A stretch of 42,465 nucleotides of DNA from Pseudoalteromonas sp. S2755 (GCF_005886535.1 NZ_PNDS01000138.1:1-42465), one strand, 5' to 3'. Shown: positions 34,710-41,873, numbered from the stretch's first letter. The notes: generated by a model not told the origin, from the sequence alone. Translations and numbers: made by a program.

Positions 34710-35177
34710 ATGAAAGTTCAACACCAAGCAATGCTATATAATCAGGTTCAGGCACGACGCGCGCAATCAATCGAAAATGAAGCGAAGGGAAGCGTTTTGC
34801 CAGCATCAGAGGCAACAACTAGCCACATCAACGAGGTACAATTCGACTTTACCCATATGACCATGAAAGAGCTGGCTGTGGCATCTAAAGCACTATATGA
34901 CGAAGGAATATTGGATTTAGGGCAACATGCTTCGCTTTCTTTACATTATTTTGCTGTTAAGCAAGGCCTAAACCAGGGGAGTGGAATCCCCTCTCCTGCC
35001 GATATTTCACGAGCCGAGAATGAAAAAATCGACGTTATCGCCATGCAAAAGACCAGGTTAAGAGAGGCTCGTCGGAGTGGCCGCTCAGAAACAGAAATTC
35101 AATTCTCTGAAAAGCTGCTCAATACTTTAGAGAACTATCAATATGGTGACAAAGGACGATTCTTCGCAAGTGCCTAG
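34710..35177 (+). CDS. Hypothetical protein
   Basis: 155 residues; the ATG has AGAAGGA 8 bases upstream. The protein is hydrophilic and helical, with no signal or membrane segment. The middle part reads DFTHMTMKELAVASKALYDEGILDLGQHASL and the C-terminal half is rich in Arg/Glu (KTRLREARRSGRSETE). I do not recognise a family. It lies between the Card1-like gene and ssrA, on its own. Confidence 0.6.
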   Translation: MKVQHQAMLYNQVQARRAQSIENEAKGSVLPASEATTSHINEVQFDFTHMTMKELAVASKALYDEGILDLGQHASLSLHYFAVKQGLNQGSGIPSPADISRAENEKIDVIAMQKTRLREARRSGRSETEIQFSEKLLNTLENYQYGDKGRFFASA

Positions 35178-35303
35178 CCGCACAAATCAAGCCAACCCGT
35201 TATACATATAATCAATGCTTACGGTCTTGTTCAGCAATCGGCGAGTAATTAATCAAACACGCCTCTGCTTCGTGAAATCATCAGCAAATGGCATGATAAG
35301 CCA

Positions 35304-35331
35304 TTGTAATGACATTAATCCTATGTATAAT
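35304..35331 (+). promoter_or_regulatory. ssrA promoter
   Basis: TTGTAA (35304-35309) and a perfect TATAAT (35326-35331) are 16 bases apart. Transcription would begin about 50 bases before the mature tmRNA 5' end, the usual precursor leader. Confidence 0.7.
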
Positions 35332-35386
35332 GCGAGACATAGTTAGTTGTTAGATGTATAGACACTAACAGTACTGAATTTATTCA

Positions 35387-35743
35387 GGGGCTGATTAGGA
35401 TTCGACGGGATTCAAGAAGCCTAAGGTGCATGTCGAGGTGCGGCTGGCCTCGTAAAAAAGCCGTATTTAAAGTAATCGCAAACGACGATAACTACGCTCT
35501 AGCGGCATAATAGCCCGCTAGCACTCCTCCATGATATTCTTGTGGATCTGGTTCTGGAGTGTCACCCTACACAAGATCGCTACGGAAACCCTGGCCGGGG
35601 TTGAAGGGCTAAAACTAAGCGGCCTCGCCTTTACTTATCGTGTTCGTCCGAGATTTAAAGGTTAACCAAAAGACGATACTAAACATGTAGGACCGAAGGT
35701 CGACGCTTTCCGGACGGGGGTTCAAATCCCCCCAGCTCCACCA
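35387..35743 (+). ncRNA. ssrA: Transfer-messenger RNA (tmRNA)
   Basis: tmRNA rescues stalled ribosomes and tags their products. The 5' end GGGGCTGATTAGGATTCGAC and the 3' end TTCAAATCCCCCCAGCTCCA (then CCA) form the alanine-tRNA-like domain, and the 3' CCA is encoded. The tag frame at 35478-35510 starts with the resume codon GCA after AGTAATC and encodes ANDDNYALAA, then TAA. Length is about 357 bases. The 3' end of ssrA is a well-known integration site for mobile elements, and a prophage-like cluster begins directly downstream. Confidence 0.97.
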
Positions 35744-35756
35744 AATAGCGACACTG

Positions 35757-35796
35757 AAACCCCATCAAAACACTGTTTTTGATGGGGTTTTTGTTT
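35757..35796 (+). terminator. Terminator downstream of ssrA
   Basis: AAACCCCATCAAAA / TTTTGATGGGGTTT, a 14-bp stem with a six-base gap region, then TTGTTTAT. It ends the tmRNA transcript. Confidence 0.88.
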
Positions 35797-35845
35797 ATCT
35801 ATGGTTTGGTAATTGGTTCAATATGGGGTAGATCTGGGCGTGGAA

Positions 35846-35863
35846 TGTCCCCAGTGTGCCCCC
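35846..35863. repeat. Two short C-rich direct motifs near the element edge
   Basis: TGTCCCCAG is followed at once by TGTGCCCCCGAG. Such G/C-run motifs near tRNA or tmRNA junctions can be arm-type integrase sites, but no integrase is visible. Speculative. Confidence 0.25.
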
Positions 35864-35874
35864 GAGAATAATGC

Positions 35875-35899
35875 ACAAAAAAAACCGCATATAGCGGCT
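35875..35899 (-). terminator. Terminator of the virion-module operon
   Basis: On the minus strand AGCCGC / GCGGTT closes a five-base loop and is followed by a run of eight T. It lies about 20 bases after the last small gene of the cluster. Confidence 0.85.
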
Positions 35900-35918
35900 T
35901 CCAGTCAAGTACTTCAGT

Positions 35919-36053
35919 TTAGAAGAACAGTGGTAACACTGCTTTTAGCACTGCGGCAATCTCTGGGTTAGTTACTGCCAGAGCACCACCCACTGCACTA
36001 ACAATAGCTGTGCACGTTTTCGATGTTGCAGCTTTTTTCACTTTCTCTGTCAT
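35919..36053 (-). CDS. Small hydrophobic prophage protein (44 aa)
   Basis: Too short for usual gene finding. ATG with AAGGA 7 bases upstream. After a basic start (MTEKVKKAATSK) two hydrophobic segments follow, about residues 14-26 and 32-44. It could be a virion membrane protein or a holin-like protein; being last in the operon next to the transglycosylase-like gene fits a lysis role. Confidence 0.6.
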   Translation of the reverse strand: MTEKVKKAATSKTCTAIVSAVGGALAVTNPEIAAVLKAVLPLFF

Positions 36054-36065
36054 GACATTTCCTTA

Positions 36066-36170
36066 TTAATTGTCGTCTAAAATTCCCTTTGTGCGCTTCT
36101 TTATCTGATAGACAACAAACGCACCTAACACCGCACCACAGACAGTTGTGATCAGCCATTTTCCATTCAT
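36066..36170 (-). CDS. Single-helix membrane microprotein (34 aa)
   Basis: Begins MNGKWLITTVCGAVLGAFVV, one membrane helix, then a basic tail YQIKKRTKG. Its ATG overlaps the stop of the transglycosylase-like gene as ATGA, which supports coupled translation. Candidate virion membrane component or lysis protein. Confidence 0.55.
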   Translation of the reverse strand: MNGKWLITTVCGAVLGAFVVYQIKKRTKGILDDN

Positions 36171-36634
36171 GCCAATACAATTCCGCGTCGAGCCTGTTCA
36201 ATTGTAAACGCGCCTTTTGCACCTTCCATGTTGGCCATGTGTAACATGAGTTCTGCATAGCGCTCGAGTGGTACGGTATCGCTCCAGAAGTTCGTGATTG
36301 TTGGTTGAAGGTTCATTTTTTCACGAATGTAGTTGATATAACCCTCTGTGTGGTTTTCGTTATCTGGCGCCCATCTGCTGACAATGCCCTCAATGGTGTC
36401 TAAACCGTGGTGATTTCGGTATGTCATCAGCGTGCGGTAAGCAGCCCGAAACCCATACTCAGGAGAGGTGAATTTCACAAACCCACCGCTATGCCCTACT
36501 TTCCCCTCCCAATCCGTGCCATTTTCACGGATATTGAGCGGGTTATTGTTCCGAACGTTTAAGTTTGGTTGTTCCATTAAGAATATCCCTATTGCTACTA
36601 CTGCAAATCCTATTGCGATTAGATGCTTAGGCAT
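36167..36634 (-). CDS. Membrane-anchored transglycosylase-like virion protein
   Basis: 155 residues. One N-terminal helix (LIAIGFAVVAIGIFLM, about 5-20) is followed by a lysozyme-like domain with NVRNNNPLNIRENGTDWEG, FTSPEYGFRAAYRTLMTYRNHHG and SRWAPDNENHTEGYINYI. I recognise this pattern from phage structural/peptidoglycan-hydrolase proteins. Anchoring by a single helix fits a muralytic enzyme held in an internal virion membrane, which would open the cell wall during genome entry. The catalytic Glu is not certain; Glu30-something in NIRENGTDWEG is one candidate. It follows the 107-residue gene by 9 bases. Confidence 0.68.
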   Translation of the reverse strand: MPKHLIAIGFAVVAIGIFLMEQPNLNVRNNNPLNIRENGTDWEGKVGHSGGFVKFTSPEYGFRAAYRTLMTYRNHHGLDTIEGIVSRWAPDNENHTEGYINYIREKMNLQPTITNFWSDTVPLERYAELMLHMANMEGAKGAFTIEQARRGIVLA

Positions 36635-36643
36635 GGTCTATGC

Positions 36644-36967
36644 CTAAGCGGGTTTTGGGTAACGCTGTTTGATTTCAAGTCGAGCGGCTAAACATGTGTT
36701 TAGTTTATCTGCCGTTTCGGCTGTTAGCTGTGAAGACAACTGAGGCAACACCTCGTCGCATAGCAGCTCAAGTAATGCGTTGTCTGACTCATTACGGTAG
36801 CTAACTGCTCGGGCTTTGAGTATTTCTGATTCAGTAAGCTGCACTCGGAAATCTGTCGTGCCGTACATTTCACTGACAAATTGTGTGAGTGCAATATTTG
36901 GTGTTGAAACATCAACATTGCTCTCTACTGTAATCCAACTACCGCTTTTATTAATTTGAATATCCAT
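36644..36967 (-). CDS. Hypothetical prophage protein (107 aa)
   Basis: ATG preceded by AAGGAAAG. The N-terminal half is beta-like (MDIQINKSGSWITVESNVDV) and the C-terminal half helical (LLELLCDEVLPQLSSQLTAETADKL). No membrane segment. Its place between the fibre-like and transglycosylase-like genes suggests a virion assembly or accessory role. No family recognised. Confidence 0.6.
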   Translation of the reverse strand: MDIQINKSGSWITVESNVDVSTPNIALTQFVSEMYGTTDFRVQLTESEILKARAVSYRNESDNALLELLCDEVLPQLSSQLTAETADKLNTCLAARLEIKQRYPKPA

Positions 36968-36979
36968 AACTTTCCTTGC

Positions 36980-37807
36980 TTAATCAAATGCACTGTCACC
37001 GATGTACGGGAACTGTCCCCATGCACCTTTAGACAAATCTACAAAACCAGTTACCGCAGCAGGTAATGCAATTTGAATTACCGTTGTTTCTGAAATATCT
37101 TTGCCAATGCCATCTACAATCGGGTGTATGTGCAAGTAGTGATTTCTATTTGTTGAAACACCAAATGCAGTACCACACAACTTTGCAGGTTCATTAGCAG
37201 CTAACCCCTCACAATAAAACCCTGTCGGCACTGTTCCAGAAATATGCTTAACTATCGCAGCGACTGTAACTGCTCCACTCATTTTAATATGTTGCCAAAT
37301 GCCATACCCCTGATTTGCTCCACCCACATGATGCGGGTAAATCTCAATTTCCCATATATTGAAAGCAGTTCCAAAATGCTGTCTATCGCAGTTTATCGCC
37401 GACAAAAACTCTCGTGCTAACGGTGTTCTGTTCTCTGGTAGTACACCTGACGCGACGCGCTCTAAAAGGGTTGTCCGCTTTGTGACGCCTAAAGACCAAA
37501 AGTTTGGCACTTCGACGCCGCTTAATACTTGATTTTTTGATAAGCGCACGTGAGATTGCCTATCACGTCCATTCGCAATATAGCTATCAATCTCGGCAAT
37601 TTTTGCATTACCCGCAGCTGTTTGTTGTTGCACTATTGCATTGTGTTCGGCTTGGAACTGAGCGCTTTTTGCATCATGCTCACTCTTGAACTCAGCTTGT
37701 TGTGTTTGGTGTTCGTGCGCCATGCGCGAGATTGCACCGCCACGAATGTCGTCTAGTAGTTGATTGCCGGTGCTGACTAAATCAGCCATGTTTTGCAAAT
37801 CACTCAT
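36980..37807 (-). CDS. Candidate receptor-binding spike/fibre protein
   Basis: 275 residues. Residues about 26-80 form a Gln/Glu/His-rich helix with regular repeats of the type EHxxxxAxFxxEH (coiled-coil stalk). From about 95 a beta-rich globular domain follows (NIWEIEIYPHHVGGANQGYG; HYLHIHPIVDG; TGFVDLSKGAWGQFPYIG). A coiled-coil stalk with a beta head is the usual build of phage spikes. Overlaps the preceding gene by 4 bases (ATGA). No homologue recognised. Confidence 0.6.
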   Translation of the reverse strand: MSDLQNMADLVSTGNQLLDDIRGGAISRMAHEHQTQQAEFKSEHDAKSAQFQAEHNAIVQQQTAAGNAKIAEIDSYIANGRDRQSHVRLSKNQVLSGVEVPNFWSLGVTKRTTLLERVASGVLPENRTPLAREFLSAINCDRQHFGTAFNIWEIEIYPHHVGGANQGYGIWQHIKMSGAVTVAAIVKHISGTVPTGFYCEGLAANEPAKLCGTAFGVSTNRNHYLHIHPIVDGIGKDISETTVIQIALPAAVTGFVDLSKGAWGQFPYIGDSAFD

Positions 37808-38124
37808 ACATCATCCTTAATTTGTTCGTTAATCTGTTCTAATCGAACGGTTGAGAGTTCGACTAGTGTTTCCGTTGCTGTATTCAAGTCAGCGCCTAGT
37901 GTTAGGTTTTGTGCTGCATTTTGGCTCACAATATTGGTCAGTACATTGTTATCACGCCACGTTTGCAGCTCGCGGGTGAGTAGTCCAGTTACCGCCGTTG
38001 CGAGTGCCGTTTGTGAATTGGCAATACCGTGCATAAGTGTCACCGCATCAGTTTGCGCGGGGTCAATCTGCATAAGTATTTGTGCAAGCACATCGGTATT
38101 CATTGGCTCAACTAAGTAGCTCAT
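37804..38124 (-). CDS. Hypothetical helical prophage protein (106 aa)
   Basis: Predicted all-helical (MQIDPAQTDAVTLMHG; SQTALATAVTGLLTREL; LVELSTVRLEQINEQIKDD) without a membrane helix. Overlaps both neighbours by 4 bases, between two candidate spike genes, so it may be a spike connector or chaperone. No family recognised. Confidence 0.58.
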   Translation of the reverse strand: MSYLVEPMNTDVLAQILMQIDPAQTDAVTLMHGIANSQTALATAVTGLLTRELQTWRDNNVLTNIVSQNAAQNLTLGADLNTATETLVELSTVRLEQINEQIKDDV

Positions 38125-38717
38125 TGCAACACCTCAACTATGCTAAGTTTGGCCTGACTATCACCAGTGTTATAGGCGTAAACCTCAGCGCCATTAGTGA
38201 GTGCAAGCGTGCCGCCTTTAACAACTGGCAAGCCATTGGTTGCCCCGCAATCACTACCGCCAACACGAACGGTTTCATTGTGTACGCTGATATTTTTGAT
38301 TATCAGCTCATGGCGTAACTCATTGTCTACGACCAACCGCTTGCGGCTATGGGGTTCAACAATGATGTCATCCAATGAATTAAACCGAGTGGCCGACACA
38401 TTGACCGCACGCACGTTTAATGTGTCCAGCACTCGGGCAATGGTCAGTGCATTCGTGATTTTGACGTTGTTAGATGCCGTTGAAGTGATCCGAAGATTTG
38501 CCACTTCATATTCTATGTGCAGCAACTCATCACTTTCATTGATGAATGTGACCGTAGAGATTTTATCTAGGTCGTATTGACGGCCAACCGCGCCCACTAC
38601 GTCCGTAAATGCATTACACTCAATTGCAAAGGTGTCTGACGCATTGATAATGGATAACCAACGCGCCGCGGTACTTACCGAACGAGCCGAGTTAGCTGCT
38701 ATGGTTATTTTTGCCAT
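38121..38717 (-). CDS. Beta-rich prophage structural protein (198 aa)
   Basis: Two similar beta-rich halves, for example VTFINESDELLHIEYEVA and LIIKNISVHNETVRVGG; these may be two sandwich domains. The end (GGTLALTNGAEVYAYNTG) looks like the edge strands of a capsid or vertex protein. Candidate penton or spike-base protein at the five-fold vertices. It starts 2 bases after the DNSV-repeat gene stop. Confidence 0.58.
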   Translation of the reverse strand: MAKITIAANSARSVSTAARWLSIINASDTFAIECNAFTDVVGAVGRQYDLDKISTVTFINESDELLHIEYEVANLRITSTASNNVKITNALTIARVLDTLNVRAVNVSATRFNSLDDIIVEPHSRKRLVVDNELRHELIIKNISVHNETVRVGGSDCGATNGLPVVKGGTLALTNGAEVYAYNTGDSQAKLSIVEVLQ

Positions 38718-38719
38718 CG

Positions 38720-39667
38720 TTACTTCTTCCCTGCTATCAGTGCCACTGCAACAACGGCAACCGTTAAGCCCAGCGCGACTGAGATATACTTAATCATGCT
38801 GCTAGCCGATTGCGCGACTAAATCCTGCCCCTGCAACGATGTGCTTTTTGCAAGCGCAGCCACTCTATCCAGAGCCAACGAGTTTGCTTTCACATTCTCG
38901 TTTTGCGACTTGGTTAGGAACTCGGTCACGCTTGATTGCGTCCCCGTCAAATGCTCAATATTGGACTGATGCACCGCCGTTAAATCACCCGACATTGCCG
39001 CTACCAGCTCTTGATTGGCTGTTATCACATCGCTAGATAGCTCACTCACTGTCGCAAGACCATTGTTATAGCCTTGAGATAATGTGTCTGCTAAATCAGC
39101 ACTTAGGTCGGTCACTGCGCCAATGCTTTGGCCTGTCACTTGTGCTAAATGCTCAATGCTGAGTTCGGTTGTCCCGCTCAGCGCTTTGCTGTACACATCC
39201 GCTAGGTCTGCGTTTAGTCCTGCCATTTGCTGAATAGCAATGTCTGCGGTATCAAACGCCCTATCTATCGCGCCACCATCAAGAATATTGACAACGCCAC
39301 TGTTACCCGCAAATTCACCGTTATTGTGAACAGAGTTGTCAGTGTTGAATGAGTCGCTATATTCCTGTGATTGGTCGTATTCGTTGGTGACTGAGTTATC
39401 AATATCTTGCTGAATTTCATTTGTGACTGAATTGTCAGTGTTAAATGAATCGCTCCAGCGCTGCTCGACTGAATTATCTATGTCTTGACGCACTGAGTTA
39501 TCAATATCAAAGTCATTGCGAACTGAGTTGTCTATGTCGTAGTCATTACGTATATCCGTACGACTTGCATCAACATTGCTCGCCCCTGCAAACTGACCAT
39601 CGTTGACGACACTGGTAGAGGTTTGATTGGTTGAAGTGCTTTGACTACTTTTGGATTTACCGCCCAT
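38720..39667 (-). CDS. DNSV-repeat protein with C-terminal membrane anchor
   Basis: 315 residues in three parts. The N-terminal low-complexity start (SKSSQSTSTNQTSTS) is followed by six DNSV repeats between about 44 and 115, framed by related motifs NDGQFAGAS and NNGEFAGNS. Residues 130-285 form long helices rich in Ala, Ser and Leu. A hydrophobic helix (about 291-311) ends in GKK. The design suggests a rod or stalk anchored in a membrane with a repetitive outer part. It overlaps the preceding gene by 11 bases. No family recognised. Confidence 0.65.
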   Translation of the reverse strand: MGGKSKSSQSTSTNQTSTSVVNDGQFAGASNVDASRTDIRNDYDIDNSVRNDFDIDNSVRQDIDNSVEQRWSDSFNTDNSVTNEIQQDIDNSVTNEYDQSQEYSDSFNTDNSVHNNGEFAGNSGVVNILDGGAIDRAFDTADIAIQQMAGLNADLADVYSKALSGTTELSIEHLAQVTGQSIGAVTDLSADLADTLSQGYNNGLATVSELSSDVITANQELVAAMSGDLTAVHQSNIEHLTGTQSSVTEFLTKSQNENVKANSLALDRVAALAKSTSLQGQDLVAQSASSMIKYISVALGLTVAVVAVALIAGKK

Positions 39668-40031
39668 TTAACACCAACCTATAAACGTATTCGTCATGAA
39701 AAATCCCTCTTCGTTTTTCAACCAGCTGTGCTGGTAAATTGGCAAATCCGTGCCGAATGTATTCAGGGTTACGTGTATGCCACCGTATTGAGCCGCATTG
39801 CTGCTGTTGCGCATAGCGAATAAGCGATGGTACTGCATGTAAAAGGTTGCGCCCCGCGACTGCGACTATCACCAACTCTTGCGCTTCCTTGCGCGTCACC
39901 ACGTACAATTGCCCTATTTGGTGAAGTTGTGATATTCCTTGTCGTATCTCGCGTTTAATTGTCCCTATCGCATTAAAAAGCGCGGGGCGCAGAACACGTA
40001 AAACCGAATCAGTTAGCTCAACGCTTTGCAC
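39657..40031 (-). CDS. Small prophage protein, possibly acetyltransferase-fold-like
   Basis: The start is uncertain. The longest frame opens with TTG at 40070; I use the GTG at 40031, which reduces the overlap with the preceding gene to 14 bases (124 residues). The core AQELVIVAVAGRNLLHAVP, then CGSIRWHTRNPEYIRHGF, resembles small phage proteins with a GNAT-like strand-helix pattern that I have seen near virion genes. An enzymatic role is not supported. Confidence 0.5.
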   Translation of the reverse strand: MQSVELTDSVLRVLRPALFNAIGTIKREIRQGISQLHQIGQLYVVTRKEAQELVIVAVAGRNLLHAVPSLIRYAQQQQCGSIRWHTRNPEYIRHGFANLPAQLVEKRRGIFHDEYVYRLVLNGR

Positions 40032-40221
40032 GGCCAAATACCAGTACAAGCGCCACACCAACGGCCGCAAAAATTGCCCACTGTGGGACGCCTTTGTTGT
40101 AGGTCATGCCACCAAATCGGGTGTGATTGTTATAAACAGAGTCACCGTTCCCCGACGTAGCATGACCGCCATTAATCGGCATTTGCCCCGTATTGGTAAA
40201 GTTTTGTGGCAGGGGAAGCAT
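40018..40221 (-). CDS. Small prophage membrane protein (67 aa)
   Basis: The start at 40221 overlaps the preceding stop as TAATG, with GGGGGCAAGG upstream; a frame five codons longer is less likely. A Gly/Asn-rich soluble part (QMPINGGHATSGNGDS) precedes a C-terminal helix (WAIFAAVGVALVLVFG) and basic AKR end. Same design as the other small proteins of the cluster. Confidence 0.65.
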   Translation of the reverse strand: MLPLPQNFTNTGQMPINGGHATSGNGDSVYNNHTRFGGMTYNKGVPQWAIFAAVGVALVLVFGRAKR

Positions 40222-40367
40222 TAGCCTTGCCCCCATAACAAAAATGCACCATAGGCCAGCCCTGCAACGGTGGCGATTTTAACCACGGAGCGCATCAAAC
40301 TGCCCATTGAGCTACCCACGATTAAACCACCAATCCCTGTTACAAGCGGCCAAACAAATACAGGCAT
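40221..40367 (-). CDS. Small prophage membrane protein (48 aa)
   Basis: ATG with AAGGAAAT upstream. The Gly-rich first helix (WPLVTGIGGLIVGSS) and second helix (VKIATVAGLAYGAFLLW) suggest a two-helix hairpin. It lies 2 bases after the previous gene and is coupled to the next. Candidate internal-membrane protein of the virion. Confidence 0.65.
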   Translation of the reverse strand: MPVFVWPLVTGIGGLIVGSSMGSLMRSVVKIATVAGLAYGAFLLWGQG

Positions 40368-40369
40368 AA

Positions 40370-40675
40370 CTATTTCCTTAGTAGTAAGACCAATATAATT
40401 GCCGCACCAATACCACCAAAGATCATGGTGTTTTGGCTAAACGGCATTTGTACGCTTGGTTGCGCGACCACTGTCGAACCATCCTTATTTCGACCTTTGA
40501 CTGGCTCAGCTCGCTTCAACACCTCAGGGTCTTTCGCGGCTTCTTGCTCGTATGCTGTGCGACCAATCCCAAGTAACTCGTCAATTTTGCCTAGGTGTGG
40601 ATCAACATACTCGTTATACCAGCCTGATACGCTCTCAAATCCGTCTGATAGGAACTCAGGCAAAAAATTAGACAT
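40370..40675 (-). CDS. Prophage protein with C-terminal membrane anchor (101 aa)
   Basis: The soluble acidic part (MSNFLPEFLSDGFESVSGWY; residues 1-75) is followed by a C-terminal helix NTMIFGGIGAAIILVLLLRK. Its ATG overlaps the capsid gene stop as TAATG. A one-helix protein directly after the capsid gene may link the capsid shell to the membrane. Confidence 0.7.
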   Translation of the reverse strand: MSNFLPEFLSDGFESVSGWYNEYVDPHLGKIDELLGIGRTAYEQEAAKDPEVLKRAEPVKGRNKDGSTVVAQPSVQMPFSQNTMIFGGIGAAIILVLLLRK

Positions 40676-41517
40676 TACGCCCCCTTAGGAACGGGAAACG
40701 GCTTTACTTGGTCAAAACCTTGAACATAGGTTTTAATCGCGCCGTTGCTGTCCACTTCAAATTCAAAGTTAAGGCCGAGTGTTGGCATTGCGTTGGCAGA
40801 GCCAAAGCGAAATAGTGTGAAATCCAACAGCAGATAACCTGCTTGAGGCTTCACGCCTTTGTAGCGCTGCAATTGATAGTCGATGTCTTCACGGGTTAGC
40901 GTTTCAACTGTTCGGCCACCACGCTTAACGCGCACTTTGGTGATTTTGACTTCTGACTCGTCAAACACCATTTTTTGCACCCAACGATTAGGACCCGTGT
41001 TTGGCATTGTCCAAGAGTGCTCACCCGCCGCCGCCGCATGTTGCGTTAACTCGTATCGTGTTGGTTTAAAGATACGGCCTAACTGGTTAGTGTCCGTCAC
41101 GAACGCCTTACCCATAATCACGGGTGACGTTGGGTCACTAGCGCCTTTAGTGCCAACTTCAATTTTTAGGGTGACGTCATCAGTTAGCAACGTAACCAGC
41201 TCAGTCATAAAGATACCGCCATGTGTACGGTACTCGTGTTGGCTAAAGTCCAATACAAAACGTCCTGTTTGTTTGAACTTTTCATACATCGTGTCTAGTA
41301 AATCCAACATTTTGTTAGTCACTTGCACGATAGGTGTACCGCCAATATCCAGCGTGATTTTTTTAATGGTCTCAACGTGCTTTAGGTTGGTTTCTAACTC
41401 AATCGAATGATAGGTTAAACCCGCCTGAAGCTTGATTGTCCACTCTTCACTGTAGTTGCTGCCCGTTGGCGATGGCAACTGCAATACCGACGGTCTAAAA
41501 TGCTTAATTACACTCAT
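40675..41517 (-). CDS. P2-like double jelly-roll major capsid protein
   Basis: 280 residues, close to PM2 P2 (269). Two beta-rich halves repeat the same logic. The first (about 18-147) has the signatures of the P2 N-terminal domain: LQAGLTYHSIELETN, IKKITLDIGGTPIVQVT, LDLLDTMYEKFKQTGRFVLDF, and a Thr-rich TELVTLLTDDVTLKIEVG. The second (about 148-280) has ITKVRVKRGGRTVETLTRED, then QRYKGVKPQAGYLLLDFTLF and LGLNFEFEVD. Such proteins form trimeric capsomers of tailless icosahedral phages with an inner membrane (Corticoviridae, Autolykiviridae, NO16-like). Third gene of the operon. The identification rests on pattern recognition. Confidence 0.75.
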   Translation of the reverse strand: MSVIKHFRPSVLQLPSPTGSNYSEEWTIKLQAGLTYHSIELETNLKHVETIKKITLDIGGTPIVQVTNKMLDLLDTMYEKFKQTGRFVLDFSQHEYRTHGGIFMTELVTLLTDDVTLKIEVGTKGASDPTSPVIMGKAFVTDTNQLGRIFKPTRYELTQHAAAAGEHSWTMPNTGPNRWVQKMVFDESEVKITKVRVKRGGRTVETLTREDIDYQLQRYKGVKPQAGYLLLDFTLFRFGSANAMPTLGLNFEFEVDSNGAIKTYVQGFDQVKPFPVPKGA

Positions 41518-41523
41518 GATGAA

Positions 41524-41637
41524 TTACCCAATTACGTCTTCAACTGCATCAACGTTGTTTGATGCCCATACCACTGCCGCTGCGATAACCGCCGCAATAC
41601 CAGCAGTAATCAAGTGTCCTTTCATCGCTTTATTCAT
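41524..41637 (-). CDS. Single-helix membrane microprotein (37 aa)
   Basis: MNKAMKGHLITAGIAAVIAA and on to VVW form one helix with an acidic tail (DAVEDVIG). An in-frame ATG three codons earlier is possible. It overlaps the previous gene by 8 bases and ends just before the capsid gene. Confidence 0.6.
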   Translation of the reverse strand: MNKAMKGHLITAGIAAVIAAAVVWASNNVDAVEDVIG

Positions 41638-41740
41638 TTGGTTCATGTCCCTTTGGTTGTTGCTTTCCTGATAGAAGTTTTACGAGTACAAACGCCACAA
41701 CCGCAGAGCCCGTACTTACTGCTAGATATATTTGATTCAT
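41630..41740 (-). CDS. Single-helix membrane microprotein (36 aa), first gene of the cluster
   Basis: MNQIYLAVSTGSAVVAFVLV, then a polar tail KLLSGKQQPKG. A weak GAGAG ribosome binding site lies about 14 bases upstream. It heads the minus-strand operon and overlaps the next small gene. Confidence 0.55.
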   Translation of the reverse strand: MNQIYLAVSTGSAVVAFVLVKLLSGKQQPKGHEPNE

Positions 41741-41777
41741 GGTTAAGTGTTCTCTCGTTGTGGTGAATGTGCTTTTT

Positions 41778-41839
41778 AACGTAGAGAAGCGTTTCGGTTA
41801 GCGTCAATGGGGAGTTGGCAGGGGTAACCTATTAGGTTA
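41778..41839 (-). promoter_or_regulatory. Putative promoter and palindromic operator of the virion module
   Basis: Minus-strand TTGACG (41807-41802) and TACGTT (41783-41778) lie 18 bases apart, 38 bases before the first gene; the -10 is weak. About 18 bases upstream of the -35, TAACCTATTAGGTTA (41825-41839) is a perfect 7-1-7 palindrome, also 34 bases before the divergent plus-strand gene. It may bind an activator or repressor of both. Confidence 0.45.
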
Positions 41840-41873
41840 AATTAACAGAAATTTACATTTATGAAGGAATCAA

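Noticed and set aside
34516..34713. 65-codon frame overlapping the next gene as ATGA
   Set aside because: The overlap is suggestive, but there is no ribosome binding site and the composition is not protein-like. The next gene has its own good ribosome binding site.
35840..35880. dif-like XerCD site as phage attachment site
   Set aside because: The AGTGTGC start loosely resembles a XerC half-site, but the central and XerD halves do not match.
36644..41517. Tailed-phage or type VI/tailocin cluster
   Set aside because: No sheath, tube, baseplate, tape-measure, portal or terminase pattern. The small sizes and many membrane helices point to a tailless virion.
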